Positions 39,870 to 49,290 of a stretch of 49,290 nt of DNA are shown piece after piece. The notes under the pieces are model-generated. The model was given only the letters and a program-made list of their open reading frames with translations. It did not search any database and was not told where the DNA came from. A program made the translations under genes and the position numbers. Within the stretch, counting starts at the first letter, position 1, and the number at the start of each line of letters is the position of its first letter. The DNA lies in contig NZ_JAEKEG010000111.1 of the NCBI RefSeq assembly GCF_016651255.1, positions 1 to 49,290 on the forward strand, read 5' to 3'. The stretch comes from Pseudomonas sp. TH10. Its GTDB lineage: Bacteria > Pseudomonadota > Gammaproteobacteria > Pseudomonadales > Pseudomonadaceae.

Positions 39870-40425
39870 CTTGGAGAACCGGGTAATAAACGAGGGGTGC
39901 TAAACTAACACTGTGATTGGTACTCGCCACCCCTTGAAACAATGCCGCTGGAGACAAAGGGAACATTCCTACATACAGCGGTTAAGTTTTCCTACAGAGC
40001 TTACTTACGCTTTGTTCCTGCATAGTTTTTTCACCCAGTAGGTGCTTTGCAGGCTCTATTCAATATTCACGCTATGCGTGAGGCTAAAAACAGTCAGTAA
40101 ATATTTAAGAGTCGTCGTCATTCTCAACTTTTATGAAGTCAGTGTAGGAGCTGCCGAAGGCTCCTACGGGGGCTTTGTTTCATTTCGCGGGATCTGGTTG
40201 GCTGGCAGGCAGCCATCGCTGGCAAGCCAGCTCCCACAATGGGCTTGGGTTCATTTCGCGAGATCTGGTGGCTGGCAGGCCGTCTTTGCTGGTGAGCCAG
40301 CTCCCACAATGGGCTTGGGTTCATTTTGCGGGATCTGGTGGTTGTGGGGCCGTGGGTAATAAAAAAACTCAACAAATTCCACGCCCTGCCGAAACCCTGT
40401 GAAAGCCTCACGGATTGAATATGCC
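39870..40425. repeat. Intergenic region with REP hairpin and 70-71-base tandem repeat
   Basis: 40144-40167 is a palindromic REP, GTAGGAGC-TGCCGAAG-GCTCCTAC. Directly after it, a 71-base unit starting TTCATTTCGCG at 40179 is repeated at 40250 and begins a third time at 40320, ending about 40345. Each unit carries CCAGCTCCCACAATGGGCTT, a REP half. No gene is seen; the promoters of tpsB (left) and of the chemoreceptor (right) must lie here. Confidence 0.7.
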
Positions 40426-42056
<1,631 letters not shown>

Positions 42057-42125
42057 GGGTATGAGCAGAAACCTGGGTAGCTTCCGGGTTTTTTGTGGCT
42101 GATCTGGAGGTGATGGTGCCTGTTG

Positions 42126-42212
42126 GGGCCTCATCGCGGGCAAGCCCGCTCCCACAGTGGATTGGGGTGCTGCACAAAACCTGTGGGAGCGGGCTTGCCC
42201 GCGATGAGGCCC
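42126..42212. repeat. Perfect 32-base inverted repeat (REPIN) after the chemoreceptor
   Basis: 42126-42157 (starting GGGCCTCATCGCGGGCAAGC) is the exact reverse complement of 42181-42212, with a 23-base spacer. It lies between the convergent chemoreceptor and hydrolase genes and could act as a two-way terminator. Confidence 0.85.
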
Positions 42213-42230
42213 ATACAGCCACCGCAGATG

Positions 42231-42908
42231 TCACTGAAGGAAACTGGCAACCTTCTGCGCCGCAGCGGCCAGGTGTTGTTCGTGGGTAAAGCCGGAGGCT
42301 TTCAGCGGCTTGAGGTCATGGTCCCCGGCCACCAGCCAGAACACCTCGATGCTCGATGACAATTTGTACCCATCAACGGCCTCCCGATGGCCCAGCGCAT
42401 CCCGCTCGCCCTGCACGATCAGCGTACGGGTCTTCAAGCCGGCCAGGTGTTCCACCCGCGGTTTCTCCGGTTTGCCCACGGCATAAAACGGATAACCCAG
42501 GCACACCAGCGCATCCGCGCCCAGTTCATCCGCCAGCAAACTCGCCATCCGCCCGCCCATGGACTTGCCGCCAATGGCGAGTTTGCCAGTGACATGGCGT
42601 TGCACCACGGCATAGACCTCACGCCAGCATTCCAGCAGTTTCGGCGCCGGGTTCGGTGGGCGTTTGCCGCCGTCGATACGCCGTTGCGCCATGTACGGAA
42701 ACTCGAAGCGCAGCACGTTGACCCCAAGTGCAGCAAGGCGCGCCGCCATGTCGTTCATCCAGGCGCTGTCCATCGGCGCGCCGGCACCGTGAGCCAGGAT
42801 CAACGTGGTCGATGACGGCGTCGAGGCCGCATCCCATAGCCAGCCCTGTTCGGCCACGCACCGCCCCCATTGATTCCCGTCAATAACGGCCTTGTGCTCT
42901 TTGTCCAT
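42231..42908 (-). CDS. Alpha/beta hydrolase (dienelactone-hydrolase/KANL3-Tex30-like)
   Basis: 225 residues from ATG 42908. Cytoplasmic serine hydrolase of unknown substrate. LILAHGAGAPMDSAWMNDMA holds the oxyanion region, IGGKSMGGRMAS the nucleophile elbow (G-x-S-x-G), LIVQGERDALG the acid residue and VAGDHDLKPL the catalytic histidine. All are intact. A frame extension to 43004 is less likely because homology with the duplicated 5' end at 44017-44107 includes this ATG. The gene originally appears to have diverged from ccoN1. Confidence 0.85.
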   Translation of the reverse strand: MDKEHKAVIDGNQWGRCVAEQGWLWDAASTPSSTTLILAHGAGAPMDSAWMNDMAARLAALGVNVLRFEFPYMAQRRIDGGKRPPNPAPKLLECWREVYAVVQRHVTGKLAIGGKSMGGRMASLLADELGADALVCLGYPFYAVGKPEKPRVEHLAGLKTRTLIVQGERDALGHREAVDGYKLSSSIEVFWLVAGDHDLKPLKASGFTHEQHLAAAAQKVASFLQ

Positions 42909-42945
42909 GCTAGCCTCGCTCTTAGTCTGCCTGTCACGCCAGGCG
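42855..42945. repeat. Direct repeat copy A: hydrolase 5' end and upstream
   Basis: 91 bases covering the first 18 codons of the hydrolase and 37 bases upstream; copy B at 44017-44107 matches at about 80 of 91 positions by eye, in the same orientation. The two copies bracket the F-box-like gene. Confidence 0.85.
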
Positions 42946-42954
42946 CCCTGCCAA

Positions 42955-43779
42955 TCATACCGTGGCGCGAAAGGGAAACAGCGTTTCAGTCCAACTGACA
43001 TCATTTACTTCAGGCGCGTATCTGTTATGAACAATCCCGCCCATGGAAAACACATCAGGATAAAGAGCAGCCAGATTATTAATATCAGCCTCAGCAAAGT
43101 GTCGGCAAAGGTGAAGCTTCAGGGCGCTGATCAATGATGCCAACACCAATTTTTCGCCGCCTTTACACCGGTTGAAAGCCTGATTGGCAGAAGAGAATAG
43201 TTGTTTGATCGACGCCAGGTCATCACAGGTCAAAAAAATGACTGAATACAGCAGCGCATGTGCAACGTGGGCATGTCGAATAAAGGGTTTGTCAGGTACC
43301 AAGGCACAAAATGAGTCCAGCACATTCAAGACCGCCCGCTTCCCAGGACGTTGATGTGGATAACGGCAAAGCAGTGCTATGTACCTTTCATTATCATTCC
43401 TGACATTACAAAACTTCCCCACTTTTACGGTTTCCAATGCGTCGAGGATCGCACCACGGGCAACCTTCTCGATGTAATCACTTTTGGCGGCATTGACAAT
43501 TTCTTTATAAGGCCCTGCTCTTTCACCGCAAAGCCCCTGATTAATACACTCATTCATTGCCTTGACGGACGGCAGGGACTGACGGGCCCGTTTAAATGCT
43601 TGCCGCAAGGCGGCATAGTCTTTCCTGGGCAATTTGAGGGCTATTTTTTCAAGTACCTCCGCTGGAAGATTGCGTATCCCAGTGATTTGCTCGAGCGCAG
43701 GCCGACTTTGCGTCTCACCAATGGTGTTAGATGCACGATTATTTTGGCCCGCACGACTGCACGACTGCACACTCCCCAT
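42955..43779 (-). CDS. Protein with an F-box-like N-terminal motif, possible effector
   Basis: 274 residues from ATG 43779, chosen because GAGGTG lies 6 bases upstream; GTG 43800 is the alternative. Residues about 38-67 (LPAEVLEKIALKLPRKDYAA followed by LRQAFKRARQ) fit the F-box pattern LPxEhLxxIhxxLxxxDhxxhRxxxKxhR, which in eukaryotes binds Skp1 of SCF ubiquitin ligases and in bacteria is known only in host-directed effectors. The rest is helical with no recognised domain and no signal peptide. The base composition is clearly lower in GC than hydrolase or ccoN1, suggesting transfer. No secretion genes are adjacent. The function is inferred only. Confidence 0.6.
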   Translation of the reverse strand: MGSVQSCSRAGQNNRASNTIGETQSRPALEQITGIRNLPAEVLEKIALKLPRKDYAALRQAFKRARQSLPSVKAMNECINQGLCGERAGPYKEIVNAAKSDYIEKVARGAILDALETVKVGKFCNVRNDNERYIALLCRYPHQRPGKRAVLNVLDSFCALVPDKPFIRHAHVAHALLYSVIFLTCDDLASIKQLFSSANQAFNRCKGGEKLVLASLISALKLHLCRHFAEADINNLAALYPDVFSMGGIVHNRYAPEVNDVSWTETLFPFRATV

Positions 43780-44016
43780 TGCGAACACCTCAAAAACCAC
43801 CCAGAAGATTTATCATTCAGCAAAACAGTCTTCTGAATTGCTTTCAAAAAAGCTCATTGATCGGCGCCCGGTGTTCGACCCTGTCAAATGAAAAACTGAC
43901 CAGCACTGCCGAAAACGCGATCTGCATTGGCTGGCGAAGCCTGCGTTCGGTTCTGGCCGCATTCCGGCGTAGCAGTGGTCAGACCAGCCCCCGCCTGTTT
44001 CAGTCCGATTATCGTC

Positions 44017-44107
44017 CAAGCACCGCGCCCATTGATCCCCGTCAATACTGGCCTTGTGCTCTTTGTCCATGCTTGGCTCGCTTTTAGTCTGCCTATAACT
44101 CCAGGCG
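44017..44107. repeat. Direct repeat copy B: relic of the hydrolase 5' end before ccoN1
   Basis: On the minus strand it still codes [20 protein letters not shown], the counterpart of the hydrolase start MDKEHKAVIDGNQWGRC, and then degenerates. The 43780-44016 stretch between the F-box gene and this repeat has no gene. It indicates that the hydrolase once lay directly next to ccoN1. Confidence 0.85.
44032..44045. promoter_or_regulatory. Anr/FNR-like box upstream of ccoN1
   Basis: TTGATCCCCGTCAA differs from the consensus TTGAT-N4-ATCAA at one of the ten fixed positions. It lies 121 bases ahead of the ccoN1 ATG, inside repeat copy B; copy A keeps the same kind of match (TTGATTCCCGTCAA, 42870-42883), but inside the hydrolase reading frame. 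The role is inferred. Confidence 0.45.
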
Positions 44108-44166
44108 AAGGACGCGCTGCCTTGTCGCACGCGTGCTCACTTCGGCTGAACCGTGGATGGGGAACC

Positions 44167-45591
44167 ATGAACACTTCTATCAGTACCGCCTACAACTACA
44201 AGGTGGTCCGCCAATTCGCCATTATGACGGTGGTGTGGGGCATCGTCGGCATGGGGCTCGGGGTTTTTCTCGCGGCCCAATTGGTCTGGCCCGAACTCAA
44301 CTTCAATTTGCCGTGGACCAGCTTCGGCCGCCTGCGCCCGCTGCACACCAACGCGGTAATCTTCGCGTTCGGCGGCTGCGCCCTGTTCGCCAGTTCCTTT
44401 TACTCGGTACAGCGCACCTGCCAGACCCAATTGTTTGCGCCGAAAATCGCCGCGTTCTGCTTCTGGGGCTGGCAACTGGTGATCCTGCTGGCGGCAATCA
44501 GCCTGCCACTGGGTTACACCAGTTCCAAGGAATACGCCGAGCTGGAATGGCCGATCGATATCCTGATCACCATCGTCTGGGTCGCCTACGCGATCGTGTT
44601 CTTCGGCACGATCATGCAGCGCAAGACCAAGCACATTTATGTGGGCAACTGGTTCTTCGGCGCGTTCATCATCACCGTGGCGATTCTGCACATCGTCAAC
44701 AACCTTGAGTTGCCGGTGAGCTTCACCAAGTCCTACTCGGTGTACGCCGGTGCAACCGACGCGATGGTGCAATGGTGGTACGGACACAACGCCGTAGGCT
44801 TTTTCCTCACCGCCGGTTTCCTCGGGATGATGTACTACTTCGTGCCGAAACAGGCCGAGCGTCCGGTGTACTCGTATCGCCTGTCGATCGTGCACTTCTG
44901 GGCACTGATCACGCTGTACATCTGGGCCGGCCCGCACCACTTGCACTACACCGCGCTGCCGGACTGGGCGCAGTCGCTGGGCATGGTGATGTCGCTGATG
45001 CTGCTGGCGCCAAGCTGGGGCGGGATGATCAACGGCATGATGACCCTGTCGGGCGCCTGGCATAAGTTGCGCAGCGACCCAATCCTGCGTTTCCTGGTGG
45101 TGTCGCTGGCGTTCTACGGCATGTCGACCTTTGAAGGCCCGATGATGGCGATCAAGACCGTCAACGCCCTCTCCCACTACACCGACTGGACCATCGGCCA
45201 CGTTCACGCCGGCGCCCTCGGCTGGGTGGCGATGATTTCCATCGGCGCGCTGTACCACATGATCCCGAAAATCTTCGGCAAAGCGCAGATGCACAGCGTC
45301 GGCCTGATCAACGCGCATTTCTGGCTCGCGACCATCGGCACCGTGCTCTACATCGCCTCGATGTGGGTCAACGGCATCGCCCAGGGCCTGATGTGGCGCG
45401 CAGTGAACGAGGACGGCACGCTGACCTACTCCTTCGTCGAAACCCTGGTGGCCAGCCACCCAGGTTTTGTCGTGCGGCTGATTGGTGGGGCGATCTTCCT
45501 CAGCGGCATGTTCCTGATGGCTTACAACACCTGGCGCACCGTGCGGGCCTCGCAGCCTGCTGACGTCGTCGCTGCCGCGCAGATGGCCTGA
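44167..45591 (+). CDS. ccoN: Cytochrome cbb3 oxidase subunit I, first operon
   Basis: 474 residues. Catalytic subunit of the high-affinity proton-pumping cbb3 oxidase; holds the low-spin haem b and the haem b3-CuB centre in the inner membrane. About 12 helices; conserved stretches [20 protein letters not shown] (haem histidine), [20 protein letters not shown] (CuB histidine and Tyr region), [20 protein letters not shown] (paired histidines) and [18 protein letters not shown] (haem histidines) are intact. Start ATG 44167 begins [20 protein letters not shown]. ccoO follows after 10 bases. It is very similar to ccoN2 at 47842. Confidence 0.97.
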   Translation: MNTSISTAYNYKVVRQFAIMTVVWGIVGMGLGVFLAAQLVWPELNFNLPWTSFGRLRPLHTNAVIFAFGGCALFASSFYSVQRTCQTQLFAPKIAAFCFWGWQLVILLAAISLPLGYTSSKEYAELEWPIDILITIVWVAYAIVFFGTIMQRKTKHIYVGNWFFGAFIITVAILHIVNNLELPVSFTKSYSVYAGATDAMVQWWYGHNAVGFFLTAGFLGMMYYFVPKQAERPVYSYRLSIVHFWALITLYIWAGPHHLHYTALPDWAQSLGMVMSLMLLAPSWGGMINGMMTLSGAWHKLRSDPILRFLVVSLAFYGMSTFEGPMMAIKTVNALSHYTDWTIGHVHAGALGWVAMISIGALYHMIPKIFGKAQMHSVGLINAHFWLATIGTVLYIASMWVNGIAQGLMWRAVNEDGTLTYSFVETLVASHPGFVVRLIGGAIFLSGMFLMAYNTWRTVRASQPADVVAAAQMA

Positions 45592-45601
45592 GGAGTCCGC
45601 C

Positions 45602-46210
45602 ATGAAACACGAAACGATTGAAAAGAACGTCGGCCTGTTGATGTTGCTCATGGTGTTTGCCGTGAGCATTGGCGGCCTGACCCAGATCGTCCCGCTGTTC
45701 TTCCAGGACGTCACCAACAAACCGGTGGAAGGCATGAAGCCCTACACCGCGCTGCAATTGGAAGGCCGCGACATCTACATTCGCGAAGGCTGCGTCGGCT
45801 GCCACTCGCAGATGATCCGCCCGTTTCGCGCCGAAACCGAACGTTACGGGCACTACTCGGTGGCCGGCGAAAGCGTCTGGGATCACCCGTTTCTGTGGGG
45901 CTCCAAACGCACCGGTCCGGACCTGGCCCGGGTCGGCGCGCGTTACTCGGATGACTGGCACCGCGCGCACTTGTACAACCCGCGCAACGTCGTGCCTGAG
46001 TCGAAAATGCCGGCCTACCCATGGCTGGTCACGCAAGCGGTCGACAGCAGCCACACCGAAACCAAGCTCAAGACCATGCGCACCCTCGGCGTGCCATACA
46101 CCGACGACGACATCAGCGGCGCGGTGGCCAGCCTCAAGGGCAAGACCGAAATGGACGCCCTGGTCTCCTACCTGCAAGTGCTCGGCACTGCGATCAAGAG
46201 CAAGAGGTGA
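45602..46210 (+). CDS. ccoO: Cytochrome cbb3 oxidase subunit II (mono-haem cytochrome c), first operon
   Basis: 202 residues. One N-terminal membrane anchor ([20 protein letters not shown]) and a periplasmic c-type domain with CVGCH (C64-C67-H68) and a distal methionine region ([10 protein letters not shown]). It takes electrons from CcoP and passes them to CcoN. GAGGAG precedes the ATG. ccoQ follows after three bases. Confidence 0.97.
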   Translation: MKHETIEKNVGLLMLLMVFAVSIGGLTQIVPLFFQDVTNKPVEGMKPYTALQLEGRDIYIREGCVGCHSQMIRPFRAETERYGHYSVAGESVWDHPFLWGSKRTGPDLARVGARYSDDWHRAHLYNPRNVVPESKMPAYPWLVTQAVDSSHTETKLKTMRTLGVPYTDDDISGAVASLKGKTEMDALVSYLQVLGTAIKSKR

Positions 46211-46213
46211 GCC

Positions 46214-46411
46214 ATGGTCATTGAAATGAGTGCAGGCCTGATTCGCGGCCTCGGCACGGTCGTGGTGTTCGTCGCCTTCGTCGGCCTGACCTTGTGGGTG
46301 TTCAACCGCAAGCGCACCCCGGAATTCGCCGAAGCGCGATTGCTGCCATTCGCCGACGAACCGCTACCCGACACAACCCCAGCATCTGAACCAAGGAGTA
46401 CCCGGCCATGA
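46214..46411 (+). CDS. ccoQ: Cytochrome cbb3 oxidase small subunit CcoQ
   Basis: 65 residues with one transmembrane helix ([17 protein letters not shown]) followed by the basic [11 protein letters not shown] stretch and an acidic tail. CcoQ stabilises the cbb3 complex. The stop overlaps the ccoP start as ATGA. Confidence 0.93.
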   Translation: MVIEMSAGLIRGLGTVVVFVAFVGLTLWVFNRKRTPEFAEARLLPFADEPLPDTTPASEPRSTRP

Positions 46412-47361
46412 CCACCTTCTGGAGTACGTGGATCTGCGTACTGACCATCGGCAGCCTGATCGGCCTGACCTGGCTGCTGATCGGCACGCGCAAGGGCGAG
46501 ACCAAGGGCAGCGTCGACCAGACCATGGGCCACAGCTTCGACGGCATCGAGGAGTACGACAACCCGTTGCCGCAGTGGTGGTTCATGCTGTTCGCCGGCA
46601 CGTTGGTGTTTGCCGTCGGTTACCTGGTGCTGTACCCGGGCCTGGGCAACTGGAAAGGCATCCTGCCCGGCTATGAAGATGGCTGGACCGGGGTGCACGA
46701 ATGGGAAAAGGAGATGAACAAGGCTGACGCGAAGTTTGGGCCGATCTACGCCAAATTCGCGTCGATGCCCGTGGAAGAAGTGGCCCAGGACCCGCAAGCG
46801 CTGAAGATGGGTGGCCGCCTGTTCGCCTCCAACTGCTCGGTGTGCCACGGCTCGGATGCCAAGGGCGCGTTCGGCTTCCCCAACCTCGCCGACAGCAACT
46901 GGCGCTGGGGCGGCGATGCCGAGATGATCAAGACCACGATCATGGGTGGTCGCATGGCGGCGATGCCGGCCTGGGGCGAAATCCTCGGTGAAGCCGGCGT
47001 GAAGAACGTGGCCGCCTACGTGCGTCACGACTTGGCAGGGCTGCCGTTGCCAGCGGATACCAAGGCCGACCTGCAAGCCGGCCAGCAGGCGTTCAGCACC
47101 ACTTGTACGGCCTGTCACGGGGCAACCGGCCACGGCACTGAAGCCATGGGTGCGCCGAATCTGACGCACCCGGCCGGATTTATCTATGGCACCAGCCTGA
47201 CGCAGCTCGAGCAGACCATTCGCCATGGCCGTCAAGGCCACATGCCGGCACAGAACGAGCTGCTGGGCAACGATAAAGTGCAATTGCTGGCTGCTTATGT
47301 GTACAGCCTGTCGCACGGATTGAATACCGATCGTTTGCAGGCTGAAGGCAAACGCGAATAA
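46408..47361 (+). CDS. ccoP: Cytochrome cbb3 oxidase subunit III (di-haem cytochrome c), first operon
   Basis: 317 residues. Two N-terminal helices (the second about residues 55-75, [20 protein letters not shown]) and two c-type haem sites, CSVCH (C143-C146-H147) and CTACH (C233-C236-H237). It receives electrons from soluble cytochromes. The [15 protein letters not shown] motif before the second helix is typical. It ends the first cco operon. Confidence 0.96.
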   Translation: MTTFWSTWICVLTIGSLIGLTWLLIGTRKGETKGSVDQTMGHSFDGIEEYDNPLPQWWFMLFAGTLVFAVGYLVLYPGLGNWKGILPGYEDGWTGVHEWEKEMNKADAKFGPIYAKFASMPVEEVAQDPQALKMGGRLFASNCSVCHGSDAKGAFGFPNLADSNWRWGGDAEMIKTTIMGGRMAAMPAWGEILGEAGVKNVAAYVRHDLAGLPLPADTKADLQAGQQAFSTTCTACHGATGHGTEAMGAPNLTHPAGFIYGTSLTQLEQTIRHGRQGHMPAQNELLGNDKVQLLAAYVYSLSHGLNTDRLQAEGKRE

Positions 47362-47376
47362 CTCTCGACCGCTCTA

Positions 47377-47402
47377 CTGCCGCATTCGCCTGCATGCGGC
47401 AG
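47377..47402 (+). terminator. Terminator-like hairpin after ccoP
   Basis: CTGCCGCAT (47377-47385) pairs perfectly with ATGCGGCAG (47394-47402) around an 8-base loop, 15 bases after the ccoP stop. Only a weak T run follows. The remaining gap to ccoN2 (47403-47743) shows no gene I can support. Confidence 0.6.
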
Positions 47403-47743
47403 TTCCCTGCCCCTTTGCGACCAAGTGTCGCACCCTTCCTTAGTACGCCTTTCGGTTCCTCTGATTCGGGTCTACGCTTGCTCGATGCGGACTGGCCCGT
47501 GCCGGTTCCAGGTCGACCCCGAGCGATGTGTTCGATGAATTGGCTGACAGACTCGCCGCAAAGGCCGGTAGATACCGGCTGTCGCGCCGATTGCCATTCA
47601 TCAGGCGAACTGGCCGTTCGAACATACCTCGTTACAACTGACCTGAACCCCTCGCTTTTTTTGTCCGCTGCGACATTTTGTCCGAGGCCAATTTTGACCT
47701 TACGCGGCGCATGGAAAGGCCGCAGAATCAGCGTTGGAAAGCA

Positions 47744-47757
47744 TTGACCCAGGTCAT
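47744..47757. promoter_or_regulatory. Anr/FNR-like box upstream of ccoN2
   Basis: TTGACCCAGGTCAT fits TTGAY-N4-RTCAA at nine of ten fixed positions. It lies 84 bases ahead of the ccoN2 start. In studied pseudomonads the second cco operon is activated by Anr under low oxygen, which supports the assignment. Confidence 0.65.
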
Positions 47758-47841
47758 GGCGCGTTGCAATGACCCCCTGCTCTCTGCATACTTGCGGCCG
47801 ATTTTAATCCTAATAAAACACCCAAACCGTGGAACCTTAGA

Positions 47842-49285
47842 ATGAGCACAGCAATCAGTCCGACTGCTTATAACTATAAGGTAGTCCGCCAGTTCGCCAT
47901 CATGACGGTGGTCTGGGGGATCCTTGGCATGGGGCTCGGTGTCTTCATCGCCTCGCAACTGGTCTGGCCGGAATTGAACTTCGGTCTGCCGTGGACGAGC
48001 TTTGGACGCCTACGCCCGTTGCACACAAACCTGGTGATTTTCGCCTTCGGTGGTTGTGCACTATTTGCCACTTCCTACTATGTCGTGCAGCGAACCTGCC
48101 AGACGCGACTGATTTCCGACAGCCTCGCGGCCTTCACCTTCTGGGGCTGGCAAGCGGTCATCGTCGGCGCGATCATTACCTTGCCGCTGGGTTACACCAC
48201 CACCAAGGAATACGCGGAACTGGAATGGCCGCTCGCCATTCTGCTGGCCATTGTCTGGGTCACCTACGGTCTGGTGTTCTTCGGCACCATTACCAAGCGC
48301 AAGACCAAGCACATCTACGTGGGTAACTGGTTCTACGGCGCGTTCATCGTCGTGACCGCGATGTTGCACATCGTCAACCACGCCTCTTTGCCGGTGAGCT
48401 TCTTCAAGTCCTACTCCGCCTACGCGGGCGCGACCGACGCGATGATTCAATGGTGGTACGGCCACAACGCAGTGGGCTTCTTCCTCACCACCGGTTTCCT
48501 CGGGATGATGTACTACTTCGTGCCGAAGCAGGCCGAACGTCCGATCTACTCCTATCGCCTGTCGATCGTGCACTTCTGGGCACTGATCACCCTGTACATC
48601 TGGGCCGGCCCGCACCACCTGCACTACACCGCACTGCCGGACTGGGCACAGTCGCTGGGCATGGCGATGTCGATCATCCTGCTGGCGCCAAGCTGGGGTG
48701 GCATGATCAACGGCATGATGACCCTGTCGGGCGCCTGGCATAAGCTGCGCACCGACCCGATCCTGCGCTTCCTCGTGGTCTCGCTGGCGTTCTACGGCAT
48801 GTCGACCTTTGAAGGTCCGATGATGGCGATCAAGACCGTCAACTCGCTCTCGCACTACACCGACTGGACCATCGGCCACGTACACGCCGGCGCGCTCGGC
48901 TGGGTAGCGATGATCTCGATCGGCGCGATCTACCACATGATCCCGAAACTGTTCGGCCGTGCGCAGATGCACAGTGTTGGCCTGATCAACGCGCACTTCT
49001 GGCTTGCAACCATCGGCACCGTGCTCTACATCGCCTCGATGTGGGTCAACGGCATCACTCAGGGCCTGATGTGGCGTGCAATCAACGACGACGGCACCCT
49101 CACCTATTCTGTTCGTCGAAGCGCTGCAAGCCAGCCACCCGGGCTTCATCGTTCGCGCCCTGGGCGGTGCGTTCTTCGCCAGCGGCATGCTGTTAATGGC
49201 CTACAACGTATGGCGTACCGTACGTGCCTCGAACCCGGCTGAAGCGGAAGCTGCCGAACAGATTGCTGTAGTTGGAGCTCACTGA
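47842..49285 (+). pseudogene. ccoN: Cytochrome cbb3 oxidase subunit I, second operon (one-base frameshift)
   Basis: Paralogue of the ccoN at 44167, with all haem and CuB histidine stretches present ([58 protein letters not shown]). At 49108-49112 the sequence reads TCTGTTCGTCGAA, where TCTTTCGTCGAA-like DNA would give YSFVEAL; the extra base (probably G 49111) shifts the frame. Removing it continues [20 protein letters not shown] to the stop at 49283-49285, 480 residues. A true mutation here would lose the last helix. The stop overlaps, as TGATG, the ATG (49285) of what should be ccoO2, of which only two codons (MK) are in the window. Confidence 0.9.
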
Positions 49286-49290
49286 TGAAG

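Noticed and set aside
44137..45735. 532-codon minus-strand frame opposite ccoN1
   Set aside because: His/Arg/Asp-rich shadow of a high-GC gene; ccoN1 is unmistakable on the other strand. A similar shadow at 48061-49188 lies opposite ccoN2.
47394..47747. 117-codon frame between ccoP and ccoN2
   Set aside because: It starts inside the terminator-like hairpin and matches no protein family.

Overview
The window looks like a chromosomal segment of a Pseudomonas species, most likely of the P. fluorescens group. The reasons are two tandem cco (cbb3 oxidase) operons, Pseudomonas-type REP/REPIN elements (GTGGGAGC..., GTAGGAGCTGCCGAAG...), an Aer-like PAS chemoreceptor, and a very large two-partner-secretion haemagglutinin. 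No rRNA, tRNA or CRISPR array was seen.

Bases 1-23.6 kb are an exopolysaccharide/capsule locus built from two overlapping half-loci. The left half holds the 3' end of a Wzc/Etk tyrosine kinase, an RfaH antiterminator (frameshifted), an ops/JUMPStart site, a WcaJ-type initiating phosphotransferase (frameshifted), a decayed rmlD, and then yjbE-wza-yjbF-yjbG-yjbH, which is a group-4-capsule-like secretion module. It ends in a truncated vanZ-like gene cut by an IS256-family relic, followed by an intact galU. The right half holds an inverted glycoside hydrolase (frameshifted), a Wzb phosphatase fused to a Wzc remnant, a second ops site, and then a GT4 glycosyltransferase, a pyruvyltransferase, Wzx, a Wzy-like protein, galE and an acyltransferase. 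This half is AT-richer than its surroundings. It ends in a group II intron relic and a second copy of the yjbH 3' end plus an intact vanZ. The duplicated yjbH-vanZ blocks at about 11 and 23 kb bracket the cassette and suggest assembly by recombination. In function, WcaJ would start the lipid-linked unit, GT4, pyruvyltransferase and acyltransferase would build and decorate it, Wzx/Wzy would flip and polymerise it, Wzc/Wzb/Wza would export it, and RfaH acting at ops would keep transcription going.

Bases 23.6-27 kb hold REP sequences, a small hypothetical protein and three lipoproteins on the minus strand. Bases 26.8-39.9 kb are a contact-dependent-inhibition-like locus on the minus strand: tpsB (cdiB), a tpsA/cdiA of about 3,140 codons, an overlapping candidate immunity gene, and then orphan toxin-tail/immunity modules, one of them duplicated and decayed.

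Bases 40-49.3 kb return to core genome: an Aer-like chemoreceptor, an alpha/beta hydrolase, a lower-GC gene with an F-box-like motif lying between two copies of the hydrolase 5' region, the complete ccoN1O1Q1P1 operon, and ccoN2, which begins the second cco operon. Anr/FNR-like boxes lie upstream of both ccoN genes.

An important caveat is that more than a dozen genes carry single-base frameshifts, most of them one-base contractions of homopolymers. One is in ccoN2. I suspect sequencing or assembly error for many of these, and each reading frame was reconstructed by eye.
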